NCBI RefSeq assembly: GCF_029688735.1
Contig: NZ_JARULD010000004.1
Span: forward strand, 62,001 to 126,000
DNA length: 64,000 nt
Source: Qipengyuania flavescens
GTDB lineage: Bacteria > Pseudomonadota > Alphaproteobacteria > Sphingomonadales > Sphingomonadaceae
Direction of reading: 5' to 3'
The notes under the pieces: model-generated
What the model was told of the DNA's origin: nothing
What the model saw: the letters and a program-made list of their open reading frames with translations, nothing else
Databases searched by the model: none
In this document: one piece after another, positions 16,694 through 24,723 of the stretch
Layout: each line of letters opens with the position of its first letter
Numbering within the stretch: position 1 is the first letter of the stretch
Made by a program: the position numbers and the translations under genes

Positions 16694-17994
16694 TGGCGAC
16701 GAGGGACCGGCCCACGCTCGACCCCGCCACCGCCCGGACGGTCATCGATCCGGCCAGCTATGCCGCATGGGATCCGCTGCTCGACACGTTCGACCGCCTG
16801 CGCGAGGAAAATCCGGTCGCCTGGGTCGAATCGCAGGACGACCATGCCCATCCGCCCTTCTGGCTGATCACCCGCTATGACGACGTCATGCGCATGTCGA
16901 AGGACAATGCGACCTTCCTCAACAATCCGCATACGGTGGTCTTCAGCCTGACCGAGGGGATCGAATTCGCCAAGGCGATGACCGGCGGCAGCGAGCACCT
17001 CGTGGCCAGCCTCGTCACCTTCGACGGCGATACGCACCGCAAGTATCGCAAGCTGACGCAGGACTGGTTCATGCCCAAGAACCTGCGCACCGTCGAAGGC
17101 GAAATCCGCGGCATTGCCAGGGATGCAGTCGAGCGGCTGGTCGCCGAAGGCCCGGAGGCCGATTTCTGCAAGCTCGTCAGCGCGCCCTATCCGCTGCATG
17201 TCGTCATGCAGATCATGGGTGTGCCCGAAGAAGACGAGCCGCGCATGCTGATGCTGACCCAGCAATTGTTCGGCGGGCAGGACGACGATCTCAACCAGTC
17301 GGGCATCAAGGATCTTCCGCCCGAGGCAGTCACCCAGCTGGTGGCCGGAGCCGTCGCGGATTTCGAAGCCTATTTCGCCAAGCTGACCGCGCAGCGGCGG
17401 GCCAATCCGACCGACGATGTCGCCAGCACTATCGCCAATGCGGTGATCGACGGAGAGCCGCTCAACGATCGCGACATGATGGGCTATTACATCATCCTCG
17501 CTGCCGCCGGGCACGACACCACCAGCGCCAGCACGGCGGGCGCCATGCTCGCATTGGCGCAGGACCCCGAGCAATGGGCGCGGGTCAAGGCCGACCGCTC
17601 GCTCCTCGGCGGGATCGTCGAGGAAGCTATCCGCTGGACCACGCCGGTGCAGCACTTCATGCGCACGGCGGCGGAAGACACCGAAGTCGGCGGGCAGGCG
17701 ATCGCCAAGGGGGACTGGCTGATGATGAACTATGTCGCCGCCAACCACGATCCCAGCGTCTTCGACGATCCGCGCAAGTTCGATGCGGCGCGAAGCCCCA
17801 ACCGCCACCTCGCCTTCGGGGCCGGCGCGCACCAATGCCTCGGCCTGCATCTCGCACGGCTGGAGATGCGCATCCTGTTCGAAACCCTGCTCGACCGGAT
17901 CGACCGCATCGAACTGGCAGGCGAACCGGCACGGTCCAAATCGACCTTCGTAGGCGGCCTCAAGACCTTGCCGCTGCGCTTCACCGCCGCCTGA
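16693..17994 (+). CDS. Cytochrome P450
   Basis: A 433-residue soluble bacterial P450. The I-helix oxygen-binding motif AAAGHDTTS, the K-helix EEAIRW (ExxR) and the heme-ligand loop FGAGAHQCLG with cysteine at residue 382 are intact. It hydroxylates a small hydrophobic substrate using electrons from a ferredoxin and reductase, neither of which is encoded nearby. ATG 16693 shares a base with the stop of the acyl-CoA synthetase gene (TGATG); a GTG one codon earlier is possible. The subfamily cannot be fixed by eye. Confidence 0.93.
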   Translation: MATRDRPTLDPATARTVIDPASYAAWDPLLDTFDRLREENPVAWVESQDDHAHPPFWLITRYDDVMRMSKDNATFLNNPHTVVFSLTEGIEFAKAMTGGSEHLVASLVTFDGDTHRKYRKLTQDWFMPKNLRTVEGEIRGIARDAVERLVAEGPEADFCKLVSAPYPLHVVMQIMGVPEEDEPRMLMLTQQLFGGQDDDLNQSGIKDLPPEAVTQLVAGAVADFEAYFAKLTAQRRANPTDDVASTIANAVIDGEPLNDRDMMGYYIILAAAGHDTTSASTAGAMLALAQDPEQWARVKADRSLLGGIVEEAIRWTTPVQHFMRTAAEDTEVGGQAIAKGDWLMMNYVAANHDPSVFDDPRKFDAARSPNRHLAFGAGAHQCLGLHLARLEMRILFETLLDRIDRIELAGEPARSKSTFVGGLKTLPLRFTAA

Positions 17995-18060
17995 AGTCCC
18001 GACGCTCGCGGCGGCGTCGCGGTCGAAGTCGCGCCACACCTCACGCCCAGTAATCGCGGT

Positions 18061-18105
18061 GAGAATCGTACGCGCGAATTCCGATTCTCCTCGCCAATTC
18101 GCGCG
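18061..18105. promoter_or_regulatory. Overlapping inverted repeats upstream of yqiJ-yqiK
   Basis: Two interlocking inverted repeats: GAGAATCG (18061-18068) with CGATTCTC (18082-18089), and CGCGCGAATT (18071-18080) with AATTCGCGCG (18096-18105). They cannot both form as hairpins at once. They lie about 100 bp upstream of the yqiJ start, in the 207-bp gap after the P450 gene. Confidence 0.5.
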
Positions 18106-18201
18106 ATTTCTGCTAAGTGTTCCACATGATTAAAACAGTAGGACGACGCGCTTTCGGCCCGGTCGGAGACGGATAGTCCTGCGCATCTGGAAGGGGGTCA
18201 C

Positions 18202-18840
18202 ATGACATTGCTCGAACCGCACAACCTGCCCTTTGCGGCGGCGTTGGTGGTGATGCTCGTCCTGTCCGTCGTCCAGCTGATCGGCGTGGCCGACTTCGGC
18301 GATGCGGATCTCGAGGCGGGCGGCGACGCCGACGGGATGCCGGACGCCAGCATGTTCGACGGGCTGCTGACGCTGCTCGGCATTGGGCGCGTGCCGCTGA
18401 CGATCTGGCTGGCGCTGTTCCTGTTCCTGTTCGCCGGTATCGGCCTGTCGATCCAGGAGCTCGCTCAGGATCTGACCGGCAGCCCGCTCTATGGCTGGCT
18501 GGCGGCCCTGTTCGCCGGGGCGGCTGCCGTCCCCGTCACAGGCGTCTTCGCCCGCCCGCTTGGACGTGTCATGCCAAAGGATCACACGACGGCCGTCAGT
18601 ACCGAAAGCCTGATCGGTCGCCGGGCGATGATTACCGACGGCGTGGCGCGCGCCAATTCGCCCGCCCGCGCCAAGGTGAAGGACATTCATGGGCAGACCC
18701 ATCACGTGATGGTGGAGCCCCACGAGGCATCGTCCGAAATCCACGCCGGTGACGAGGTCCTGCTCGTCCGCCGCGAAGGCAATCAATTCTATGCGACCGC
18801 GCTCGCCGAGCGCCGTCTGTCGCCAACACACAGTTCGTAA
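18202..18840 (+). CDS. yqiJ: YqiJ-like OB-fold membrane protein, flotillin partner
   Basis: A 212-residue protein with hydrophobic segments near residues 9-33, 65-88 and 97-122, then a C-terminal OB-fold-like domain (SLIGRRAMITDGVARANSPARAKVKD). This is the NfeD-like architecture of YqiJ, which is encoded with the flotillin YqiK in many bacteria and thought to organise membrane microdomains. GAAGGGGG precedes the ATG. The flotillin gene follows after 12 nt, so the two form one operon ended by the terminator at 20637. Confidence 0.85.
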   Translation: MTLLEPHNLPFAAALVVMLVLSVVQLIGVADFGDADLEAGGDADGMPDASMFDGLLTLLGIGRVPLTIWLALFLFLFAGIGLSIQELAQDLTGSPLYGWLAALFAGAAAVPVTGVFARPLGRVMPKDHTTAVSTESLIGRRAMITDGVARANSPARAKVKDIHGQTHHVMVEPHEASSEIHAGDEVLLVRREGNQFYATALAERRLSPTHSS

Positions 18841-18852
18841 GAAGGAGGGGTA

Positions 18853-20613
18853 ATGGACAATCTGTTTGGAACATCGCTGGTCATGATCGGAGGTGCCACT
18901 CTACTCGGCATCATTATCATCACGTTTCTGCTGAAGATGTACCGCCGCGCATCAAAAGAAATCGCTTTCGTGCGGACCGGTGTCGGCGGCGAGAAGGTCG
19001 TGATGAACGGCGGCGCGCTGGTGCTGCCGGTGTTCCACGAGACCATGCCGGTGAACATGAACACGCTGGTACTCTCGGTCGTCCGCCGCGACGGCGAGGC
19101 GCTCATCACGCTCGACCGCCTGCGGATCGACGTGAAGGCGGAATTCTACGTCCGCGTGAAGCCCGATAGCGAAGCGATCGCCATGGCGGCGCAGACGCTC
19201 GGCCAGCGCACGATGCAGCCGGAAATGCTCAAGGACCTGGTCGAGGGCAAGTTCGTTGACGCGCTGCGCTCGGTCGCGGCCGGCATGACGATGAACGAGC
19301 TGCACGAGCAGCGCGCCGACTTCGTGCAGAAGGTGCAGCAGGTCTCGTCCAACGATCTCGCGATGAACGGGCTGGAGCTGGAATCGGTCTCGCTGACCGG
19401 GCTTGACCAGACGAGCATCGAGCACTTCAACGCCAACAACGCCTTCGACGCCGAAGGTCTCACCAAGCTGACCGAGCAGATCGAGGCGCGCAAGAAGCTG
19501 CGCAACGACATCGAGCAGGACACGCGCGTGCAGATGGAGGCCAAGAACCTCGAAGCCGATGCGCGCAGCTTCCAGATCAGCCGCGACACCGAATATGCCC
19601 GGCTGGAGCAGGAGCGCGAGGTCGAGGTCCGGCGCGCCGCGCAGAGCTCGGAAATCGCCCGCGAACAGGCCGAGCGGACCCGCGAAGCCGATGCTGCGCG
19701 GATCGAGGCGAAGAAGCAGGTCGATGCCCAGCAGATCGAGGCTGACCGGCTCGTCGAGGAAGCGCGGATCGACCAGCAGCGTGCGCTCGAGATCGCACGG
19801 CAGGAACAGCAGATCGCGGTGCAGAACAAGAGCCGCGAGGAAAGCCAGGCCAAGGCCGAAGCCGACGAAGCTCGCGCCAAGGCCGTCGCTGCCGAGGAAC
19901 AGGTCGCGACCAGCCGCGAGACCGAGATCGCCGAGCGTCAGAAGCGCATCGAACTGATCGAGGCCTCCAAGCAGGCGGAACGCGACGCGATCAGCGTCCG
20001 CGTCGAAGCCGAAGCGGAGAAGGACGCCGCGACCAACCGCGCCGAAGCGCTGCGCCTCGAAGCGCAGGGCGAGGCCGAGGCCGAGAAGCTGCGGGCCGAA
20101 GCCGCGCGTGTGCGCTTCGAAGTCGAGGCCGCCGGTCAGCGGGCGATCAACGAGGCGGCGAACATCCTCTCGTCCGACCAGATCAGCCTGCAGACCAAGC
20201 TGGCGCTGCTCAAGGTCATGCCCGACCTCGTGCGCGAGAGCGCCAAGCCGATGGAAGCGATCGAGAGCATCAAGATCGTCCAGGTCGACGGCCTCACGAA
20301 TGGTGGCGGCAAGTCGTCCGGCGGTGTCGGCGGCTCGAGCGGCGGCTCCGGCAACCTCGCGACCGACGCGGTCAGCGCGGCGCTGGCTTACCGCGCACAG
20401 GCCCCGGTCCTCGACGGGTTGATGAAGGAGCTGGGGCTGGACGGCTCCTCGCTCGACGGGCTGGTCAAGGGCCCGGCGCAGGCCGAGGCTCCCAAGGACA
20501 CTCCCCGCCTAGCCGAAGTTCTCGACGGCATTGCGGAGCAGGTGGAGGACGTCGAAGCCAACGCCGAAAAGACTGCAAAGGCGAATGGCGAAGGCGAAAA
20601 GCCGGACGCCTGA
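18853..20613 (+). CDS. yqiK: Flotillin-family protein YqiK
   Basis: A 586-residue band-7/flotillin protein. A single N-terminal membrane helix (residues 8-28) is followed by the SPFH domain (KEIAFVRTGVGGEKVVMNGG, then VNMNTLVLSVVRRDGEALITLDRLRIDV), a very long charged alpha-helical coiled coil (about residues 200-430, rich in Glu/Ala/Arg/Gln) and a glycine/serine-rich linker before an acidic tail. Flotillins oligomerise at the inner-membrane face and scaffold lipid domains. Strong AAGGAGG before ATG 18853. Slightly longer than E. coli YqiK. Confidence 0.93.
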   Translation: MDNLFGTSLVMIGGATLLGIIIITFLLKMYRRASKEIAFVRTGVGGEKVVMNGGALVLPVFHETMPVNMNTLVLSVVRRDGEALITLDRLRIDVKAEFYVRVKPDSEAIAMAAQTLGQRTMQPEMLKDLVEGKFVDALRSVAAGMTMNELHEQRADFVQKVQQVSSNDLAMNGLELESVSLTGLDQTSIEHFNANNAFDAEGLTKLTEQIEARKKLRNDIEQDTRVQMEAKNLEADARSFQISRDTEYARLEQEREVEVRRAAQSSEIAREQAERTREADAARIEAKKQVDAQQIEADRLVEEARIDQQRALEIARQEQQIAVQNKSREESQAKAEADEARAKAVAAEEQVATSRETEIAERQKRIELIEASKQAERDAISVRVEAEAEKDAATNRAEALRLEAQGEAEAEKLRAEAARVRFEVEAAGQRAINEAANILSSDQISLQTKLALLKVMPDLVRESAKPMEAIESIKIVQVDGLTNGGGKSSGGVGGSSGGSGNLATDAVSAALAYRAQAPVLDGLMKELGLDGSSLDGLVKGPAQAEAPKDTPRLAEVLDGIAEQVEDVEANAEKTAKANGEGEKPDA

Positions 20614-20636
20614 GCTACAGTAACATCAAATAGGAG

Positions 20637-20661
20637 GGGGCGCTTCGGCGCCCCTTTTTTT
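20637..20661 (+). terminator. Intrinsic terminator of yqiJ-yqiK
   Basis: Perfect stem GGGGCGC (20637-20643) with GCGCCCC (20648-20654), TTCG tetraloop and seven T residues (20655-20661). It is the strongest canonical terminator in the window. Confidence 0.95.
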
Positions 20662-20745
20662 GCATGCCTTGGAATTCGGGCTGTCCTACAGCCGAAGGCC
20701 AGTGCTAGCCGGCAAGTCAATCGCTGACGCGACTTCGAAGGGGTG

Positions 20746-20760
20746 CCCCCCCGGGGGGGG
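20746..20760. repeat. C7-G8 homopolymer palindrome
   Basis: Seven C (20746-20752) directly followed by eight G (20753-20760), flanked by GGGGTG on the left and TCCCC on the right, so the whole 26-bp block is nearly self-complementary. It lies in the gap between the yqiK terminator and the galU end and belongs to no gene. It is prone to slippage and to sequencing error. Confidence 0.7.
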
Positions 20761-20831
20761 TCCCCAAAACCGTCACGGCAAGTCCAAGTAAAAGTGCTTA
20801 AACTATAATGGTATAAGGCCCAGCGCCATCG

Positions 20832-20868
20832 GGCGACAGGGTGTCGCCTTTGTCGCCTGAGTGTCGCC
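20832..20868. repeat. TGTCGCC repeats abutting the end of galU
   Basis: One GGCGACA (20832-20838) and three TGTCGCC copies (20842-20848, 20851-20857, 20862-20868) sit immediately 3' of the galU stop. The first two form a GGCGACA-GGG-TGTCGCC hairpin. No T tract is present, so this could be a processing or Rho-related galU 3' end rather than an intrinsic terminator. Confidence 0.6.
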
Positions 20869-21774
20869 CTACTCCGCCAGTAACCGCTCCGCCATGGCGC
20901 GAATCTCGGCGCCCATGTCCTCGCGCTCCAGTGCCAGCGCCAGCGTCGCCTCGACGAAGCCGGTCTTACTGCCGCAATCGAAGCGGCGGCCGGCGAAAGT
21001 CACGGCGTGGAAGGCCTGGTTGCCGATCATTCGGGCCATCGCATCGGTCAGCTGGATCTCGCCGCCTGCGCCCTTTTCCTGGTCTTCCAGCACGCGCATG
21101 ACTTCGGGCTGGAGGATGTAGCGGCCGGAGATAATCTTGTTCGACGGCGCTTCGGCCACCTTGGGCTTCTCGACCAGGCCGGTAACCTCGGTCAGCGTGT
21201 CCGACTTGGTTTCGCCCGGTGCGATGACGCCATAGCTGGAAACCTCGTCCTGCGGCACTTCGAGCACCGAGATCAGGTTGCCGCCGACTTCGTTGTAGGC
21301 GTCGACCATCTGCTTCATGCAGCCTGCCCCGCCGCCCTTCTGCGCGACCATCAGTTCGTCGGGCAGCAGGATGGCGAAGGGCTCGTCGCCCACGATGGCG
21401 CGGGCGCACCAGATCGCGTGGCCCAGGCCCAGCGGCACCTGCTGGCGCACGGTAATGATATCGCCCGGCGTCGCCCGCGTCGGGTCGAGCACGGTCATGT
21501 CCTTGCCGCGCTCTTCCATGGTCGATTCGAGCTCGTAGGCGACGTCGAAATGTTCGACGATCGCGGTCTTGCCGCGGCCGGTTACGAAGATGATCTGTTC
21601 GATCCCCGCCTCGCGCGCCTCGTCCACCGCATACTGGATCAGCGGGCGATCGACGATGGGGAGAAGCTCCTTAGGGATGGCCTTGGTCGCGGGAAGGAAA
21701 CGGGTGCCGAGGCCGGCGACGGGAAACACCGCCTTCCTGATGGGTTTATGCTGCGAAGTGTCGTGGTGGGTCAT
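20869..21774 (-). CDS. galU: UTP--glucose-1-phosphate uridylyltransferase
   Basis: A 301-residue nucleotidyltransferase that makes UDP-glucose for exopolysaccharide, glycolipid and osmoprotectant synthesis. The nucleotide-binding N-terminus KAVFPVAGLGTRFLPATKAIPKELLPIVDRP (residues 13-43), the FVTGRGKTAIVEHFD segment, LGLGHAIWCA and LPDELMV are all diagnostic. I chose ATG 21774 (MTHHDTSQ) because homologous sequence begins just after it; the Shine-Dalgarno sequence is weak. It is divergent from murA, with a 128-bp shared upstream region. Confidence 0.95.
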   Translation of the reverse strand: MTHHDTSQHKPIRKAVFPVAGLGTRFLPATKAIPKELLPIVDRPLIQYAVDEAREAGIEQIIFVTGRGKTAIVEHFDVAYELESTMEERGKDMTVLDPTRATPGDIITVRQQVPLGLGHAIWCARAIVGDEPFAILLPDELMVAQKGGGAGCMKQMVDAYNEVGGNLISVLEVPQDEVSSYGVIAPGETKSDTLTEVTGLVEKPKVAEAPSNKIISGRYILQPEVMRVLEDQEKGAGGEIQLTDAMARMIGNQAFHAVTFAGRRFDCGSKTGFVEATLALALEREDMGAEIRAMAERLLAE

Positions 21775-21902
21775 GGGTGAGGGCGTAGGTCCGCTATCGA
21801 AGGGGGTCAATTGCCATAGGTTAAGCGCGCGACCCCGCTGGACGCGTTTTGTAACAGCGGTGTGACGCTTGCCAGCGGCGCGCGTGCGATTAAGGAGACG
21901 GC

Positions 21903-23186
21903 ATGGACAAACTGATCGTACGCGGCGGCAATCGCCTTTCCGGGACCATTCCCATTTCGGGCGCAAAAAATGCCGCGCTCACGCTGATACCCTGTGCGCT
22001 GTTGACCGAAGAGGCGGTCACGCTGCGCAACCTGCCGCGGCTGGCGGATATCGACGGCTTCCAGCATCTGATGACGCAATTCGGCGTCAGCCACACGATT
22101 CCGGGCAAACGGCCGGAGGAGTTCGGCCGCAATGTCACGCTCGAAGCCATGCGGATCACCAGCTCGGTCGCGCCTTACGATCTGGTGCGCAAGATGCGGG
22201 CCTCGATCCTCGTGCTCGGCCCGTTGCTGGCGCGCACCGGCGAAGCGACGGTTTCGCTGCCGGGCGGCTGCGCCATCGGCAACCGGCCGATCGACTTGCA
22301 CCTCAAGGCGCTGGAGGCGTTCGGTGCGCAGATCGAACTGGCGCAGGGCTATGTGAAGGCTAGCGCGCCCGACGGCGGCCTGCCGGGCGGTGATTTCGAT
22401 TTCCCCGTGGTGTCGGTCGGCGCGACCGAGAATGCCGTGATGGCCGCCGTGCTGTGCAACGGGACCAGCGTGCTTCGCAATGCCGCGCGCGAGCCGGAAA
22501 TCGTGGACCTGTGCAATCTGCTCACCGCCATGGGGGCGGAGATCGAGGGGGTCGGGACGTCGGAGCTGACGATCCACGGCGTGAAGAAGCTCCACGGGGC
22601 GACCTATCGCGTCATGCCCGACCGAATCGAAGCCGGGTCCTACGCCTGCGCCGCCGCGATCACGGGCGGCGAGGTGATGCTGCAAGGCGCCGATGCGGGC
22701 GACATGGGCTCGACGTTACATGCCTTGCGTAACATCGGTGTCGAGGTCGAAACCGAGAAGGAGGGCGTGAAAATCGCCGCCAACGGACCGCTCAAGGCGT
22801 ACAATCTCACAACGGCGCCCTTCCCGGGCCTCGCAACCGACATGCAGGCGCAGCTGATGAGCCTGTTGTGCAAGGCCGAAGGCACTAGCGTGCTCAAGGA
22901 AACGATTTTCGAGAATCGCTTCATGCATGTGCCCGAACTGGCTCGGATGGGCGCAGATATCGAAACCGAAGGACGCACCGCGATCGTTCGCGGGCCATGC
23001 GAGCTGACCGGGGCGGAAGTCATGGCGACCGACTTGCGCGCTTCGATGAGCCTGGTGATCGCCGGGCTGGCAGCACAAGGAGAGACGACCGTCCGTCGCC
23101 TCTACCACCTCGACCGCGGTTACGAGCGACTGGAGGAAAAACTTCAGCTGGTCGGCGCTGATATCGAACGTGTGGGCGACGACTGA
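21903..23186 (+). CDS. murA: UDP-N-acetylglucosamine 1-carboxyvinyltransferase
   Basis: A 427-residue enzyme that transfers enolpyruvate from PEP to UDP-GlcNAc, the first committed step of peptidoglycan synthesis. The active-site loop [16 protein letters not shown] has the catalytic cysteine at C123, so the enzyme should be fosfomycin-sensitive like most MurA. Other signatures: GAKNAAL (K22, N23), [18 protein letters not shown] and [15 protein letters not shown]. Full family length. AAGGAGA lies 6 nt before ATG 21903. Read alone; a small gene follows after 70 bp. Confidence 0.97.
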   Translation: MDKLIVRGGNRLSGTIPISGAKNAALTLIPCALLTEEAVTLRNLPRLADIDGFQHLMTQFGVSHTIPGKRPEEFGRNVTLEAMRITSSVAPYDLVRKMRASILVLGPLLARTGEATVSLPGGCAIGNRPIDLHLKALEAFGAQIELAQGYVKASAPDGGLPGGDFDFPVVSVGATENAVMAAVLCNGTSVLRNAAREPEIVDLCNLLTAMGAEIEGVGTSELTIHGVKKLHGATYRVMPDRIEAGSYACAAAITGGEVMLQGADAGDMGSTLHALRNIGVEVETEKEGVKIAANGPLKAYNLTTAPFPGLATDMQAQLMSLLCKAEGTSVLKETIFENRFMHVPELARMGADIETEGRTAIVRGPCELTGAEVMATDLRASMSLVIAGLAAQGETTVRRLYHLDRGYERLEEKLQLVGADIERVGDD

Positions 23187-23256
23187 GCACAGTGTCAGGA
23201 CCTTTCCCGCCGCGCGCTCGTTGCTTTGGGGTAACCCAATTCAAGGAGTCGTAATC

Positions 23257-23481
23257 ATGTTGCTCAAGCTTCTCGCCCTCGGCGGTCTCGGCTATGCCGG
23301 ATATCGCTATTACGAAAAGAACCGTGTCGACGAAAACGGCGTCGCATTTGCCGGCGGCGAACCGGAAGGCTCGTTTCGTAATGCCGGATCAGCGTCGACC
23401 GCCTCGCACGACCGGATGAGTTCGACTGACGAAGCGCTCGACGAGACCTATCCGGCGAGCGATGCCACCGCGAAATACTGA
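23257..23481 (+). CDS. Small single-helix protein with acidic tail
   Basis: Seventy-four residues: an N-terminal hydrophobic helix (MLLKLLALGGLGYAGYRYY, residues 1-19) followed by a hydrophilic, Ser/Asp/Glu-rich tail ending DEALDETYPASDATAKY. The tail motif TDEALDETYPASD is common in small sphingomonad proteins of unknown function. AAGGAG stands 8 nt before ATG 23257. The terminator at 23522-23550 ends the transcript. Possibly a stress-related membrane-anchored peptide, but this is only a guess. Confidence 0.75.
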   Translation: MLLKLLALGGLGYAGYRYYEKNRVDENGVAFAGGEPEGSFRNAGSASTASHDRMSSTDEALDETYPASDATAKY

Positions 23482-23503
23482 CGCGGCGAATTCATTTTCC
23501 CGG

Positions 23504-23773
23504 CTAGTTGCCGGACGGAAGAGCGGCTGGAGCGATCCGGCCGCTTTTTTCGTGGGTGACCAGCCAGATGCGGATCGCACCGGCAAGACCCGGCGGATTG
23601 TCGGCTTGGATACGCTCGGCATCGATTTCCGCGACCAGTGCGTTGATAGACTGCGCGCGGGCGTAAGCTGCCTTTCCGAGCATTTCCCAAAACAGCGGCT
23701 CGAGACTGATCGACGTACGATGCCCGGCGATGCGGACGGAGTATTTCTTCGGCGGATGGTAAGGGGGAATCAT
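23504..23773 (-). CDS. Ribbon-helix-helix domain protein (RHH_4-like)
   Basis: An 89-residue protein with PPYHPPKKYSVRIAGHRTSIS near the start, then LEPLFWEMLGKAAYARAQSINALVAEID, the beta-strand plus two helices of the RHH_4 family typical of alphaproteobacteria. It probably binds DNA as a dimer; its targets are unknown. GGGGAG precedes ATG 23773, and I chose this start over one 7 codons upstream on that basis. Its 3' end contains the intrinsic terminator of the convergent gene. Confidence 0.82.
   Translation of the reverse strand: MIPPYHPPKKYSVRIAGHRTSISLEPLFWEMLGKAAYARAQSINALVAEIDAERIQADNPPGLAGAIRIWLVTHEKSGRIAPAALPSGN
23522..23550 (+). terminator. Intrinsic terminator embedded in the RHH coding region
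   Basis: AGCGGCTGGA (23522-23531) pairs with TCCGGCCGCT (23536-23545) around a GCGA tetraloop, followed by TTTTTT. It ends the 23257 gene and lies entirely inside the convergent ribbon-helix-helix gene. Confidence 0.88.
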
Positions 23774-23865
23774 CGCGCTCCCCTTACAAACCACGAGCCC
23801 CCGCGCCCACGAAATTTTTGGCTAAGGTGGCCAGCAATGGCACCCGGTTCGCAGGTTCGCGGTCT

Positions 23866-24591
23866 TTAATACATATGCTGTCCGCCATTGATGCTCATGG
23901 TCGAGCCGGTGACGAATTCGGCATGCTCCGAGCACAGAAAGCTCACGCCGCGCGCGATCTCGCTCGCCTTGCCGAGGCGGCCGACGGGAATCTTGGCGAC
24001 GATCTTCTCCAGCACCGGCTCGGGCACGGCAGCCACCATGTCGGTGTCGATATAACCCGGGGCGATCGCGTTGACGGTGATGCCGAAGCGCGCGCCTTCC
24101 TGCGCCAGCGCCTTGGTGAACCCGTGGATGCCGGACTTGGCGGCGGCATAATTGACCTGGCCGTATTGCCCTGCCTGCCCGTTGATCGAGCCGATGTTGA
24201 CGATCCGACCCCAGCCGCGCTCCTTCATTCCGGGAAAGCAAGCCTTGGCCATATTAAAGCATCCGCCAAGGTTTGTACGCATGACCGCGTCCCAATCCTC
24301 GTAACTCATCTTGAGCAGCGTGCCGTCGCGCGTGATGCCTGCGTTGTTGACGACGATGTCGATCGCGCCATGCTCTTCCTCTACGGTCTTGCAAGCGGCC
24401 TGCACGGCCTCGTGATCCCCGACGTCGAACTTGACCGTGGGGATGCCGGTGTCGTTGGTGAACTTCTTCGCCGCATCGTCATTGCCGGCGTAATTCGCGA
24501 TGACGGTGCAGCCGCGCTCGTCGCGTAGCCGTTCGCAGATCGCGCGACCGATTCCGCGCGTTCCTCCGGTTACGATAGCAACACGTCCCAT
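23866..24591 (-). CDS. phaB: Acetoacetyl-CoA reductase (SDR)
   Basis: A 241-residue short-chain dehydrogenase. The Rossmann motif TGGTRGIG (residues 8-15), NNAGITRDGT, the catalytic Ser in NIGSINGQ and YAAAKSG (Tyr/Lys) are intact; overall sequence follows PhaB/PhbB, the NADPH-dependent reductase making (R)-3-hydroxybutyryl-CoA for polyhydroxybutyrate. FabG-like ketoacyl-ACP reductase is the main alternative. GGGAGAG precedes ATG 24591. A thiolase (48352) and an intracellular depolymerase (51104) elsewhere in the window support a PHB cycle, although no PHB synthase is present here. Confidence 0.88.
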   Translation of the reverse strand: MGRVAIVTGGTRGIGRAICERLRDERGCTVIANYAGNDDAAKKFTNDTGIPTVKFDVGDHEAVQAACKTVEEEHGAIDIVVNNAGITRDGTLLKMSYEDWDAVMRTNLGGCFNMAKACFPGMKERGWGRIVNIGSINGQAGQYGQVNYAAAKSGIHGFTKALAQEGARFGITVNAIAPGYIDTDMVAAVPEPVLEKIVAKIPVGRLGKASEIARGVSFLCSEHAEFVTGSTMSINGGQHMY

Positions 24592-24723
24592 ATTTCGCTC
24601 TCCCAAGCTTTCCGTAGCGTTTGCACATGGTCTTGGCAGAGAATCCAAAGCACGCAAAGCCATTCGGCGGCGCGACGGCTCCGAACAATCGTATTCAATT
24701 TGTTGGAGAGGGCTAAAGCCCGA

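Noticed and set aside
23200-23230. EcfG-type promoter upstream of the 74-residue small protein
   Set aside because: GGACCT/CGTT has one mismatch in the -35 and too short a spacer.
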